Shown one piece after another: positions 1 to 9,083 of a stretch of DNA of 64,000 nucleotides. Both the position numbers and the translations under genes were made by a program. The stretch comes from Ideonella sp. Its GTDB lineage: Bacteria > Pseudomonadota > Gammaproteobacteria > Burkholderiales > Burkholderiaceae_C. Within the stretch, counting starts at the first letter, position 1. Each line of letters begins with the position of its first letter. The stretch is taken from contig NZ_JADJDO010000001.1 of the NCBI RefSeq assembly GCF_016702655.1, forward strand, positions 62,001-126,000. The letters are read 5' to 3'. The notes beneath the pieces were generated by a model, which worked only from the letters and a program-made list of their open reading frames with translations, ran no database searches and was not told the origin of the DNA.

Positions 1-2
1 TG

Positions 3-692
3 AGCTACATGGAGCACTGCCGCGAGAAGTTCAATCGACTGCCGGTCGAGGTCGCTGCCGACAACGAGTGGCTGGGCCCCGACGTCTGGTTTGCCCACCT
101 CGTTCACTTGTCGGCGTCGGAACGCCGCTTGCTGGCCAACAGCGGCACCGGCATGGCACACTGCCCGCAGAGCAATGGTCGCCTGGGCAGCGGCGTCGCA
201 CCGGCGCCGGCGCTCGCGCGCATGGGCGTGCCGATGTCGATCGGCGTCGATGGTGCTGCGTCGAACGAGGCCGCCGACATGCTGAGCGAGCTGCATTGCG
301 CCTGGCTGATGCACCGCGCGCACGCCGGCAGCGCCTCGCTACCGCGGCCCGAGGGCGCGGGCGAGGCGGGGGCAGATGCGGTGACGATCGAGCAGCTCGT
401 GCACTGGGCCTCGGCCGGCGGCGCGCGCGTGCTCGGCTTCGAAGGCGTCGGCACGCTTGCGGTCGGTCAGGCCGCCGATCTCGCGGTCTGGCGGCTCGAC
501 GACGATCCGCGCTTCTTCGGCGTGCACGACCCGGCCATCGCGCCCATAGCCAGCGGCGCCCGGCCGCATCTGAAGTGGCTGCTCGTCGACGGTGCGATCG
601 TGGTCGAGGACGACCGGATTCCGGGCCTGGACATGGCCGAGTTGCACGCCAGCGCACGCGCTGCCGTCAAGCGCCTGGCCGAGCGTCACTGA
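3..692 (+). CDS. 8-oxoguanine deaminase-like amidohydrolase, C-terminal part
   Basis: The reading frame is open to the left edge of the window, so this is the C-terminal ~230 residues of a longer protein. It belongs to the ATZ/TRZ (metal-dependent) amidohydrolase family. The segment FAHLVHL carries a metal-binding His. HCPQSN with GSGVAP, and later GVDGAASNE with the catalytic Asp, match the 8-oxoguanine deaminase branch best. The last ~70 residues form the usual end of the composite beta domain (VGQAADLAVWRL). Such enzymes deaminate purine-like bases in the cytoplasm. A molybdenum hydroxylase operon starts 160 bp downstream on the same strand, which would fit purine or N-heterocycle catabolism. 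That link is inference; other aminohydrolase substrates are possible. Confidence 0.8.
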   Translation, partial: SYMEHCREKFNRLPVEVAADNEWLGPDVWFAHLVHLSASERRLLANSGTGMAHCPQSNGRLGSGVAPAPALARMGVPMSIGVDGAASNEAADMLSELHCAWLMHRAHAGSASLPRPEGAGEAGADAVTIEQLVHWASAGGARVLGFEGVGTLAVGQAADLAVWRLDDDPRFFGVHDPAIAPIASGARPHLKWLLVDGAIVVEDDRIPGLDMAELHASARAAVKRLAERH

Positions 693-739
693 GAACTCTG
701 GTCTGCCGGGCCGCGGCCGGCGCGCGCCCGATCTCGCGC

Positions 740-774
740 CGGTATTCATCTATCTCTTCGATCAATTTATACCG
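740..774 (+). promoter_or_regulatory. Inverted repeat in AT-rich leader of the Mo-hydroxylase operon
   Basis: CGGTAT at 740-745 is repeated in inverted orientation as ATACCG at 769-774, flanking an AT-rich stretch that stands out in the GC-rich surroundings. It lies 80-115 bp before the start of the FAD-subunit gene and after the stop of the amidohydrolase. It could be an operator or part of the promoter. No regulator gene is adjacent inside the window, so the assignment is positional only. Confidence 0.3.
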
Positions 775-853
775 TTGAGACCGTTTACCGATCGCGCTCG
801 CGGTGCGAGCATGGCTGCATGAAGCTCTTCTCCACCCGCATCAGGTCCATCCC

Positions 854-1723
854 ATGAGGCCCTTCGAGTACCTCGAACCATCGACGCTGGACGAGGCCGT
901 CGCGCTGCTCGAACGCGGCAACGGCAGCGCCTGCGTGCTCGCCGGAGGCACCGATCTGCTGGTGCAGATGCGCGAGCACGTGCGCCGGCCCGAGCAGGTG
1001 ATCAACATCAAGAAGATTCCCGGCATCGACGACTTCAGCGTCAGCGCGAGCGACGGGCTGCGCATCGGCGCGTTGACGACGACGCGCTGCGTCGAGACCT
1101 CGCCGCTGGTGCGGCGCCACTATGCCGGCCTGTGCCAGGCGGTGACGCACTTCGCGTCGATCCAGGTGCGCAACCGCGCAACCATCGTCGGCAATGTCTG
1201 CCGCGCGTCGCCGTCGGCCGACACGCTGCCGCCGCTGATCGCCGATGCGGCGCAGCTCACGCTGCGCGGTCCGTCAGGCATGCGCGCGGTCGCAGTCGAG
1301 GACTTCTGCAGCGGCCCCGGCAAGACCGTGCTCGCCCCGGGCGAAATGGTGACGCATGTGATCGTGCCGCCGCCATCGCCGCGCACCGGCAAGGCCTACC
1401 TGAAGCACGGCCGGCGCATCGAGATGGAACTCGCCACGGTCGGCGCAGCCGTCACGCTCACGCTCGATGAGGGCGGTGTGTGCAGCGAGATCCGGATCGC
1501 GCTCGCCGCGGTTGCGCCAACGCCGATCCGGGCCCGCCGTGCCGAGGCGTTGCTGCGGCGTCAATCGCCCAGCGCCGAGCTGATTGCCGCCGCGGCACAA
1601 GCCGCGAGCGAAGAGTCGCTCCCGATCGGCGACGTGCGCGGCAGCGCGGCGTACCGGCGCCACATGGTCGGCGTGCTGACGCGGCGCGCCCTCGAACAGG
1701 CTCTGAAGGAAGCGCAGCGATGA
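854..1723 (+). CDS. Molybdenum hydroxylase, FAD-binding subunit (xanthine dehydrogenase type)
   Basis: This 289-residue protein is the medium, FAD-binding subunit of a three-subunit xanthine dehydrogenase-family enzyme, passing electrons from the 2Fe-2S subunit to the acceptor. The N-terminal flavin motif AGGTD lies at residues 30-34, and TIVGNVCRASPSAD near residue 111 is the second FAD-contact region. A CO-dehydrogenase-type C-terminal domain follows. The start is set at 854 (MRPFEYLEP) because family proteins begin this way; the frame is open further upstream without family similarity. Its stop overlaps the next start (ATGA at 1720-1723), indicating translational coupling. The substrate cannot be read from this subunit. 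Confidence 0.9.
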   Translation: MRPFEYLEPSTLDEAVALLERGNGSACVLAGGTDLLVQMREHVRRPEQVINIKKIPGIDDFSVSASDGLRIGALTTTRCVETSPLVRRHYAGLCQAVTHFASIQVRNRATIVGNVCRASPSADTLPPLIADAAQLTLRGPSGMRAVAVEDFCSGPGKTVLAPGEMVTHVIVPPPSPRTGKAYLKHGRRIEMELATVGAAVTLTLDEGGVCSEIRIALAAVAPTPIRARRAEALLRRQSPSAELIAAAAQAASEESLPIGDVRGSAAYRRHMVGVLTRRALEQALKEAQR

Positions 1724-2205
1724 AGCACCTCGTCCCCGTCACCATCAACCGCGAGCCTTACGAACTCGCCGTCGAGCCGCAGCAAAGCCTGCTCGACGCG
1801 CTGCGCGCCCAAGCGGGCCTGACCGGCACCAAGAAGGGCTGCGACGTCGGCGAGTGCGGCTCGTGCACCGTGATCCTCGACGGCAAGCCGGTCACTTCGT
1901 GCCTGGTGCTGGCGGTCGAGGTCGGCGGCTGCGAGATCGTCACCATCGAAGGCATCCAGGCGTCGAGCGATGAAGTCCATCCGCTGCAGGAAAACTTCAT
2001 GAAGTACGGCGCCGCGCAATGCGGCTTCTGCACGCCGGGCCTGATCGTCGCCGCCAAGGCGCTGCTCGACGAGAACCCGGCGCCGACCACGGACGAGATC
2101 CGCTTCGCGATCGGCGGCAACATTTGCCGCTGCACCGGCTACACCAAGGTCATTGAAGCAATCGCGCAGACCGCGCGCGAGATGAATCCGGGGGCTGCCG
2201 CATGA
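1720..2205 (+). CDS. Molybdenum hydroxylase, 2Fe-2S subunit
   Basis: This is the small iron-sulfur subunit, 161 residues. The N-terminal plant-ferredoxin-type cluster is bound by GCDVGECGSC plus a later Cys, and the C-terminal helical cluster by CGFCTPG and CRCTGY. Both clusters are complete, so electron transfer from the Mo site to FAD should be intact. It overlaps the FAD subunit upstream and the large subunit downstream by ATGA, giving the order FAD, FeS, Mo typical of aerobic-type N-heterocycle and aldehyde hydroxylases. Confidence 0.93.
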   Translation: MKHLVPVTINREPYELAVEPQQSLLDALRAQAGLTGTKKGCDVGECGSCTVILDGKPVTSCLVLAVEVGGCEIVTIEGIQASSDEVHPLQENFMKYGAAQCGFCTPGLIVAAKALLDENPAPTTDEIRFAIGGNICRCTGYTKVIEAIAQTAREMNPGAAA

Positions 2206-4487
2206 GCGCCATCATCGGCACCAGCGTCAAGCGCAGCGATCTGCTGGGCAAGGTGACGGGCGCGGCGAAGTACGTCGCCGACATCGTCCTGCCCGGCCTG
2301 CTGCACGGCAAGACGCTGCGCAGCAAGGTCGCGCACGCGCGCATCCTGCGCATCGACACTTCGCGCGCGCTGGCGCTGCCCGGCGTGAAGGCCGTGCTCA
2401 CGCACGAGAACGTCCCGCGCGTGCTGCACGCCGGGTCGCCGCATCCGCGCTCGGCCTCGGTGACCTGCGACCAGTACATCCTGGACGACAAGGTCCGCTA
2501 CTGGGGCGAAAGCGTGGCCGTCGTCGCGGCGACGAGCGAGGACATCGCCGAGGCCGCGCTCGAGTTGATCGACGTCGAGTACGAGACCCTCCCCGCGGTC
2601 TTCACGGTCGAGGATGCGGCGAGCCCCGGCGCGCCGCCGATCCACGACCGCGCGCCCGGCGGCAACCTGGTGCTGGCCCCGGTGACCTTCACGCGCGGCG
2701 ACGTCGAGCGCGGCTTCGCCGAGGCCGACCTGATCGTCGAGGACGAGTACGAAGGCGGCCGGCCGACTCCCGCCTACATGGAGCCCAACGTCTGCACCTG
2801 CCAGTGGGACGGCAACGGCAACCTGACGGTCTGGATCTCGACCCAGACCGCCTTCATGGTGCGCGGCATCATGGCCGAGGTGCTCGGCCTGCCGCTGCAC
2901 AAGGTGCGCGTGCTCGTCGATCACATGGGCGGCGGCTTCGGCGCCAAGCAGGACCTGTTCCAGACCGAGTTCCTGTGCGCGCTGCTGGCCAAGCAGACGC
3001 GGCGCCCGGTGCGCTTCGAGTACACGCGCGAGGAGACTTTCCTCGGCGGGCGCAGCCGCCACCCGGCCAAGATCTGGCTCAAGCAGGGCTTCAAGAAGGA
3101 CGGCACGATCACCGCGCGCCAGGCGCGCGTGGTCTTCAACTCCGGCGCCTACGGCTCGCACGGTCCGGGCGTGACGATCGTCGGCACCTCGGCGCTGACC
3201 TCGCTGTACCGCTGCGACAACGTCCACCTCGAAGGCCGCTGTGTCTACACCAACAGCCCGATCGCGGGCGCGTTTCGCGGCTACGGCGTGGTCCAGACTT
3301 ACTTCGCGCTCGACGTGCAGATGGACGAGGCAGCGCAGAAGCTGGGCATGGACCCGGCCGAACTCAAGCTCAAGAACGCCGTGCGCGAGGGCGACCTGGC
3401 GCCGTCGAACCACCCGATCATCGGCCATGGCCTGGAGGACTGCATCCGCCGCGGCCAGCAGGAGGTCGGCTGGGCGGAACTGCGGCAGCGCCGGCGCGAT
3501 CCCGGTGCGGTGCTGCGCCGCGGCTGGGGCATCGGCTGCGAGATGCACGGCAGCAGCGCCTACCCGGGGATCAAGGAGCAGGGCAACGCCATCGTCAAGA
3601 TGAACGAGGACGGCAGCGTCGTGCTGCTCACCGGCACTGCCGGCCTGGGCACCGGGGCGCACACAGCCCTGGCGCAGATCGTCGCCGAGGAGCTCGGCGT
3701 AGCTTTCGAGTCGGTCGCGGTGGTGCACGGCGACACCGACGTCGTGCCCTGGGACATCGGCGCTTTTGCGAGTCACACCACCTACATGGGCGGGCGTGCC
3801 GCGCAGATGGCCGCGACCGAAGTCAAGACGCAGTTGCTCGCCCGCGCCGCCGCGCTGCTCGAAGCGACGGCGGAAGAACTGCAGGTCAGCGGCGGCACGA
3901 TCTCGCTGCGCGCCGACCCCGAGCGCAGCCTCAGCGTGCGCGACGCGGTGAGCGCCAAGAAGGGCATTCCGGCGGCGCAGCTCGTCGGCACCGCGACCTA
4001 CCATCCGACCAAGTCCTACTCGTTCGCAGCCCACTTCGTCGAAGTCCAGGTCGATACCGAGACCGGGCTGATCGAGGTCGTGCAAGTAGTGCCCGTGCAC
4101 GAGATCGGCAAGGTCATCCATCCGGTGGCGGCTGCCGGGCAGATCGAGGGCGGCATCCAGCAGGGTATCGGCCACATGCTCTACGAGGACTACCAGATCG
4201 ACCTCAAGACCGGGCGTTCGCTGAACGCCAACTTCGTCGACTACAAGATGCCCTTGGCGATGGACATGCCGCCGATCCGCACCATCATCCTCGAGACCGC
4301 GCCCGACCCCGGCGGGCCGTTCGGCGCCAAGGGCGTGGGCGAGGACCCGATCGTCGCCATCGGGCCGGCGATCGCCAACGCGATCTTCGACGCCATCGGC
4401 GTGCGCTTCCGCCACTATCCCGTAAAGCCGGAGGAGGTGCTCGCCGCCCTGGTCGAGCAACAGACGTCGACCAGGAGCACCGCATGA
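2202..4487 (+). CDS. Molybdenum hydroxylase, molybdopterin-binding large subunit
   Basis: This 761-residue subunit binds the molybdenum cofactor and contains the active site. GGGFGAK near residue 243 is the family GGGFGGK-like cofactor loop, GAFRGYG is the later cofactor-contact motif, and GAKGVGED near the C-terminus carries the catalytic Glu. The CO dehydrogenase signature (AYxCSFR) is absent, so this is a hydroxylase and not a form I CO dehydrogenase. It could act on a purine, nicotinate-like heterocycle, aromatic CoA ester or aldehyde; the amidohydrolase upstream favours a purine-like base. Its stop overlaps the start of the CobW gene. Confidence 0.92.
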   Translation: MSAIIGTSVKRSDLLGKVTGAAKYVADIVLPGLLHGKTLRSKVAHARILRIDTSRALALPGVKAVLTHENVPRVLHAGSPHPRSASVTCDQYILDDKVRYWGESVAVVAATSEDIAEAALELIDVEYETLPAVFTVEDAASPGAPPIHDRAPGGNLVLAPVTFTRGDVERGFAEADLIVEDEYEGGRPTPAYMEPNVCTCQWDGNGNLTVWISTQTAFMVRGIMAEVLGLPLHKVRVLVDHMGGGFGAKQDLFQTEFLCALLAKQTRRPVRFEYTREETFLGGRSRHPAKIWLKQGFKKDGTITARQARVVFNSGAYGSHGPGVTIVGTSALTSLYRCDNVHLEGRCVYTNSPIAGAFRGYGVVQTYFALDVQMDEAAQKLGMDPAELKLKNAVREGDLAPSNHPIIGHGLEDCIRRGQQEVGWAELRQRRRDPGAVLRRGWGIGCEMHGSSAYPGIKEQGNAIVKMNEDGSVVLLTGTAGLGTGAHTALAQIVAEELGVAFESVAVVHGDTDVVPWDIGAFASHTTYMGGRAAQMAATEVKTQLLARAAALLEATAEELQVSGGTISLRADPERSLSVRDAVSAKKGIPAAQLVGTATYHPTKSYSFAAHFVEVQVDTETGLIEVVQVVPVHEIGKVIHPVAAAGQIEGGIQQGIGHMLYEDYQIDLKTGRSLNANFVDYKMPLAMDMPPIRTIILETAPDPGGPFGAKGVGEDPIVAIGPAIANAIFDAIGVRFRHYPVKPEEVLAALVEQQTSTRSTA

Positions 4488-5638
4488 GATTCCCCGCCAC
4501 TGCCGGCAGCGCGCAGGCTGCAACGGCCGAGACCCTGCGCCCCCCCGTTCCGGTGACGATCCTGACCGGCTTCCTCGGCTCGGGCAAAACGACGCTGCTC
4601 AACCACATCCTGACCGCCAACCACGGCCTGCGCATCGCGGTGATCGAGAACGAGTTCGGCGAGGTCGATGTCGACTCCGACCTCGTGCTGAGTTCAGAGG
4701 AAGAAATCTTCCAGATGACCAACGGCTGCATCTGCTGCGTCGTCGACGTTCGCAACGATCTGGTCGAGATTCTGCAGAAGCTGCTCGCGCGGCCGGAGCG
4801 CTTCGACCGCATCGTGGTCGAGACCAGCGGCCTGGCCGACCCGACGCCGGTGGCGGCGACCTTCTTCATGGACAACGAGGTCGCGCGCCAATTGCGCCTG
4901 GACGGCGTGGTGACGCTCGTCGACGCGCTGCACATCGAGAGCCGCCTCGACGACCCGGCGCTGCGCGAATTCGACAACCAGGCGGTCGATCAGATCCTGG
5001 CCGCCGACCGCATCGTGCTGAACAAGACCGACCTCGTCGACGAGGCCGCGCTGCAGCGCGTCGAGCGGCGCGTGCGCGCGATCAACGAGGTTTCGCCGGT
5101 GCTGCGCTCGCACCAGGCGCAAGTCGACCTGGCGCAGATTCTCGAAGTCGGCGGCTTCGCGCCGGCGGCGCAGCTCGTCGACGACCTGGCGCTGCTCGAC
5201 GAGCATGTGTGCGACGCCCACTGCGAACACGATCACGAGCACGGCGTGCACGCGACACACGGCGCGGCCGTGCCCGGCCACCAGCACGACCCTTCGGTCG
5301 GTTCGGTGGCGTTGATCTTCGACCTGCCGTTCGACCGTGCGCGCCTGAGCGAGCACCTGGACGCGTTGGTCGCCGTTCAGGGCGACGAAATCTTCCGCCT
5401 GAAAGGCATCCTGGCGATCGCCGGCGACGACCGGCGCCACGTGCTGCAGGGCGTGCACCGCATCCTCGACCTGCGGCCCGCGGACGGCGGCGGGGGCGTG
5501 CCGCCGACGAGCAAGCTCGTCTTCATCGGCCGCCGTCTCGACGCACGGCGGCTGCGCGAAGGCTTGCTGCGCTGTCTGGCTGGGGCGGGCAATACCGCGG
5601 CCGAACCGGCACCACTGCAGCCAGCGCTGACTTCCTGA
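4484..5638 (+). CDS. CobW/YjiA-family GTPase metallochaperone
   Basis: This 384-residue G3E P-loop GTPase has Walker A GFLGSGKTT at residues 29-37 and the metal-binding CxCC motif (CICC) at residues 82-85. A Cys/His-rich loop spans about residues 241-260, and a CobW C-terminal domain follows. The family uses GTP hydrolysis to deliver metal (Zn, Co or others) to client enzymes. The gene is translationally coupled to the Mo-hydroxylase large subunit, so it may help mature that enzyme or a metal-dependent partner; the client is inferred. Its frame runs straight into a ubiX remnant after the stop. Confidence 0.9.
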   Translation: MRFPATAGSAQAATAETLRPPVPVTILTGFLGSGKTTLLNHILTANHGLRIAVIENEFGEVDVDSDLVLSSEEEIFQMTNGCICCVVDVRNDLVEILQKLLARPERFDRIVVETSGLADPTPVAATFFMDNEVARQLRLDGVVTLVDALHIESRLDDPALREFDNQAVDQILAADRIVLNKTDLVDEAALQRVERRVRAINEVSPVLRSHQAQVDLAQILEVGGFAPAAQLVDDLALLDEHVCDAHCEHDHEHGVHATHGAAVPGHQHDPSVGSVALIFDLPFDRARLSEHLDALVAVQGDEIFRLKGILAIAGDDRRHVLQGVHRILDLRPADGGGGVPPTSKLVFIGRRLDARRLREGLLRCLAGAGNTAAEPAPLQPALTS

Positions 5639-5840
5639 TCAGCGAGCGCGAGCCGCACACAGCCGCCGCGCCGCCTGATCGTCGGCATCAACGGCGCGTC
5701 GGAGTTCGCCTACAGCGCGCGGCTGCTCGAACTGTTGCGCAAGCTGGGGCAAGGACGCGGTCGCGCTCGCCGACCACCACCATCGCAGCGACGACCTGGC
5801 GGCGTGCATCAGCAGCGGCTCGTTCCGCACACTAGGCTGA
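5639..5840 (+). pseudogene. ubiX: Flavin prenyltransferase (UbiX/Pad1) remnant
   Basis: Directly after the CobW stop, two pieces of UbiX can be read. RLIVGINGAS with ARLLELLRKLG (5672-5747) is the N-terminal dinucleotide-fold start. LADHHHRSDDLAACISSG then SFRT (ending at 5837) is the later segment found in all UbiX proteins. About 25-30 residues between them are missing and the two pieces are in different frames. There is no ATG in front of the first piece, and a TGA at 5838-5840 ends the second just before the insertion-sequence region. The rest of the gene is absent. UbiX makes the prenyl-FMN needed by UbiD decarboxylases, and a UbiD gene lies 3.6 kb further on. Confidence 0.75.
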
Positions 5841-7760
5841 AGTTCCGCCATTCGAAGAGCGAGTTTCCCTTGTGATTCAAGCACTTGGGTTGAATTCGGG
5901 GGTCGACTTTTTGTCTACAGCGTGATCGCGTGGACGAGAGCCATCGCACGTTGTTGCTTGGCTGCGGCTGTGGTGGTGACCTCGAAGGTAGGCGCGTCGG
6001 ACTCGGCGTTGGGCGTTCGGCAGGTGTTGCGCACGATGGTGGCGAGCTCGGCCATCAAGGTCGAGAAGCTGTGAGCCGGTGTGCCGTCGACGAGGCAGTG
6101 CGTTGCGGCCTTGTACTGCGCCGAGGATGATCGCTCGGCGGGCGCCACGGGTCGCGCGTTGCTTTGGCCTGCTGCTCGATATCGGCGAACATCAACTCGC
6201 GCCAGGCCTCGCGCATGTGCCACTCGACGTAGTAGGCCAGCATGCACAGCAAGATGTGCGCGCGCACCCGGTCGGCTAACCGATGATGGATCGGGCGCAC
6301 CTTCAGATCGATCGTCTTCATCGACCTGAAGGCCCGCTCAACATTGGCCAGCGACTTGTAGCTGCGCACGCACTCGGGCGCATCCATCTGCGCTGCGGGC
6401 ACCGAAGTTCGAACGATGTAGACGCCGTCGAGTGCTGCCTCGCTGGCAATGCTGTCGGGCTTGCGCGCCCAGGACAGGACCGCATCGGTGATGCTCAGTT
6501 CGAAGTGCTTGGCGACCTTGTACTGGTTGACGACCTTGCCCACCCGCACGCCGATCGCGTCGCGTCCGCTGAGTTTGCCCGCCTCGACGCGGGCCTTGAT
6601 CTTGTCGAGGTTGCGCTCGGTCGCAGCCAGAAGGTCTTCGCGCTTGTGTGCGCGCAACCGGCCAGCGCCCCGTTGCGGCAGGCCACCAGCCGCTCGCCCG
6701 GGTAGTCCGGCGAACTGATCTCCAGCAGATTGCGTTCGTCAAAGAGATCCATCTGCAGGTGCCCGTGTTCGACCAATGCGCGGATCGAAGCACTCTTGAG
6801 CGCCGTGATCCAGCCCATACCCTCCATCTCGCGCATCTCCTCGATGGCCTTCTGGGACACCATGCCGCGATCGCCGACCATCACCATGCGCTCGATGCCG
6901 AAGACCTCGCGCAGCTTTTGCACCGCGGGCATGAAGGTGCGACTGTCCGACGTGTTGCCTTCATGCACCGAGACCGCCACCGGGCAGCCCCGCGGGTCGG
7001 TGAGCAGCCCGTAGTTCACCTGCAACGTGCCGGGCTTGCCATCGCGGCTGTAGCCCCGCTTGGCCAGCGGGCAAGTCGCGCCCTCGAAGTAGCTCGACGA
7101 CAGGTCGTAGAGCACCAAGCCGCCTTCGCGCAGGTGGCGTGCGGCCAGCTTCTTCTGGATCGCGTCTTGACGCGCGAGCAGCCAGTCCATCGCAGCGTAC
7201 AGATCGTCCTCGTTGGCTTGGCCGACGCCGAACTCCTCAGCCAGCGTCGTGGCGTGCCACGAGCGCGTGGTCGCCAGCAGGTGCCGGCTCGATGATGCGC
7301 GCGGCCACCATCGCCAGCACCGGTCGCGCTCGCGGCAGGGCTTGGAGGCGAGCAGCCAAGCCAAGCCCAGGCGCTGCATAGCCAGGACACCGCCTGCACA
7401 TGCCCGTGAGGTCGCGAGCGCAAGATCTCGAAGGCCTGCGCGACCGGCACGAAGGTCTCGCCCGCAGCGAGCGGCGAATGATCTCGATCAGCGCTTCGGG
7501 CAGGTGAGAGAGGTTGCCCAGGGTCTCGTTCTTGACCTTGCCCCCCTCGCGGTAGCTGCGCCGCAGCAGATGCGTGCGATAGACCTCGTCCTTGTACTTG
7601 CGCGTTGTGGTGACGACATGGGCAGTCCCGGTGCGTGTGGCGCAGATGGACTATAGATCACAATGATCCACAGTACAAGGACATTTAGTGACTACATAAT
7701 CAAGCCGGACCAAACCCCTTGCAGGTCAAAATCATGAGGAACTGCGGGCTCTTGCGGGCA
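5841..7760 (-). mobile_element. Decayed IS4/IS1634-type insertion sequence
   Basis: The region between the ubiX remnant and the first toxin gene is occupied by an insertion sequence transcribed leftward. The transposase identifies it; boundaries are approximate. A weak imperfect inverted repeat can be aligned between 5853-5882 (containing GAAGAGCGAGTTTCCC) and the complement of about 7725-7756 (containing CAAGAGCCCGCAGTTCC). No clear target-site duplication was found. The left end falls immediately after the truncated ubiX, so the insertion or a deletion beside it probably destroyed that gene. Confidence 0.6.
5915..7652 (-). pseudogene. IS4/IS1634-type DDE transposase, frameshifted
   Basis: A complete transposase can be reconstructed only by moving between at least five reading-frame segments. 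They are about 7652-7480 (with GGKVKNETLGNLSHLP), 7450-7380 (FVPVAQAFEILRSR), 7379-6660, 6657-6150 and 6150-5915. Catalytic segments include VLYDLSSSYFEG and VGDRGMVS with the first two Asp, and YKSLANVERAFRSMK with the Glu of the IS4-type YREK signature. Because of the frame changes the element is probably inactive, unless the indels are assembly errors. The 5' end is placed by similarity, since no convincing start codon is visible. Confidence 0.8.
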
Positions 7761-7921
7761 CGGCAGTGGCTACGAGCGGCGGGGAACTTCCGGCTAGGAG
7801 TGATCGTCGCGCCGTAGTCGATGAAGTCGCTCGCCGAGATCGCGAGTGGCAATTCGTCGAGCCTTCTGCCGCGCGCCGCCGACGTCGGGCTGAACGAACG
7901 CAAGGCGGGCTGCGCACCGGC

Positions 7922-8342
7922 CTATCGGCTCGCGGGCTTGATCGCCAAACGGGTCACATTGACTAGCGTCGCCATTTTTCCGGTCGAGCGTCAGCGTGCT
8001 CAGTCCATCCGCGCTGTGCTGCAACACAATCAGGCGATCCAGCAAGCCGCAGCCGCGCTGGCTGCCCAATGCTTCCAGCACCGCGTCGCCGCCCGACGGG
8101 GCCACCAAACCGCTGGTCAGCACGCTGCGCAGGGCGGCCTTCGCATCCGGCTTGCTGACGGCGTAGTGGTGTTGCAGGGCGACGTAGGCCTCGCCGATGA
8201 CCAAGTGGCTTGCGAACAGCGCAACGTGCTCGACCTCCACCATGTGCGTCAGCGCCGCGACGACGCGGACGAAGTCCCGCGCGGGCTCACCGGTGGTCAG
8301 CCGCACCAGGATGGAGGTGTCAATCCCGCAGCGCTGGGGCAT
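7922..8342 (-). CDS. PIN-domain toxin (VapC type), probable single-base frameshift
   Basis: The N-terminus GIDTSILVRLTTGEP carries the first acidic residue of the PIN ribonuclease site. HLVIGEAYVAL gives the second acidic position, and LDRLIVLQHSADGLSTLTLDRK the later Asp residues. After LDRK the literal frame runs on to 7794 without family similarity (182 residues). Removing one base from the five-T run at 7975-7979 gives a natural end, RKMATLVNVTRLAIKPASR, with stop at 7922. I therefore draw the gene to 7922. It overlaps the AbrB antitoxin gene by 23 bp. Confidence 0.7.
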
Positions 8343-8562
8343 GCGCCTGCTCGCGGAAGGCGTGGATGTCGAACGCCGGTGCAGCCTTGCTCAACTTGCC
8401 CCGCAGCGGCGCCAGGTGGCTTGCGTTGACGCGCTTGGCCCGAAGCACAAAGCCGTCGGGGCTGGGTTGAAGTTCGAGGCGGTCTCCGGGCTTGGCGCCG
8501 AGCGCATCCAGCACATGGGCAGGAAACGTGACTTGCCGTTTGGATGTGATGGTGATGAGCAT
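8320..8562 (-). CDS. AbrB/MazE-type antitoxin
   Basis: This 80-residue protein has the swapped-hairpin AbrB DNA-binding fold at its N-terminus (MLITITSKRQVTFPAHVLDA, then GAKPGDRLEL). A C-terminal tail (GKLSKAAPAFDIHAFREQA) would bind and neutralise the PIN toxin encoded directly downstream. The start at 8562 is chosen because the AbrB fold begins there; the frame extends 15 codons further with no homology. Antitoxins of this type normally repress their own operon. Confidence 0.8.
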   Translation of the reverse strand: MLITITSKRQVTFPAHVLDALGAKPGDRLELQPSPDGFVLRAKRVNASHLAPLRGKLSKAAPAFDIHAFREQAHAPALRD

Positions 8563-8699
8563 GCCTGAGATCCTCCTTACCCAATATTGAGATTGTAAGG
8601 CGGACACGCCGGGGCTGGTTCCGGAGTGACGCGGGATTGAGCTTCAATTGAGGCTCAAGCTCGACGCACTGATCACGCGCCGCTGCCGCATCGATTGGA

Positions 8700-9083
8700 T
8701 CAGCCGGCCGGCGCCCTGGCGACGTAGCGCACGCCGGGCAGACTCTCGAAATCGGCGTCCTGCGTCCACAGCACGGCGTTGAACTGGCGCGCCGTTGCCA
8801 GGATGATGCTGTCGGCCATCGGCAGTTTGAGTTCGAACGACAGCTTGGCGGCGGCCATCGCCAGCGCGGGGTCGAGCGCGACCGCGCGTCCTTGCTGCAT
8901 CAGCGCCGCAGCTTGCAGCGCCGATGCCTCGTCGCGCTGCTGAAGCACGCGCTTGAAGACCTCGAACACCGAAATCGCCGGAACGATCAGGTCTTCGGGA
9001 CTAGCTAGCGGCCCAGCAAAGAACGCCGCGTTCGGGCCGTCGCCGAAGTACTCGAGCCAACCGCTCGAGTCAACAACGTTCAC
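8700..9083 (-). CDS. PIN-domain toxin (VapC family)
   Basis: This is a complete 127-residue PIN-domain ribonuclease. MNVVDSSGWLEYF contains the first catalytic Asp, AISVFEVFKRVLQQ the Glu, and ADSIILATAR with WTQDADFESL the C-terminal Asp residues. The length is typical for VapC. The start overlaps the stop of the antitoxin gene (ATGA, 9080-9083). The expected activity is cleavage of an RNA target when the antitoxin is degraded. Confidence 0.9.
   Translation of the reverse strand: MNVVDSSGWLEYFGDGPNAAFFAGPLASPEDLIVPAISVFEVFKRVLQQRDEASALQAAALMQQGRAVALDPALAMAAAKLSFELKLPMADSIILATARQFNAVLWTQDADFESLPGVRYVARAPAG

Noticed and set aside
2202..4487. Aerobic CO dehydrogenase (CoxL) as identity of the Mo subunit
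   Set aside because: The AYxCSFR active-site motif of form I CoxL is missing; the cofactor loop is that of the general hydroxylase group.
2139..4523. 794-codon open frame on the minus strand opposite the Mo-hydroxylase large subunit
   Set aside because: Its translation is Arg/His/Ala-rich low-complexity text typical of the antisense of GC-rich genes, and the plus-strand gene has clear family motifs.
7700..7903. 67-codon minus-strand frame beside the IS (LDELPLAISASDFIDYG)
   Set aside because: It could be a scrap of a lost gene but I cannot tie it to any family, and it overlaps the IS boundary.
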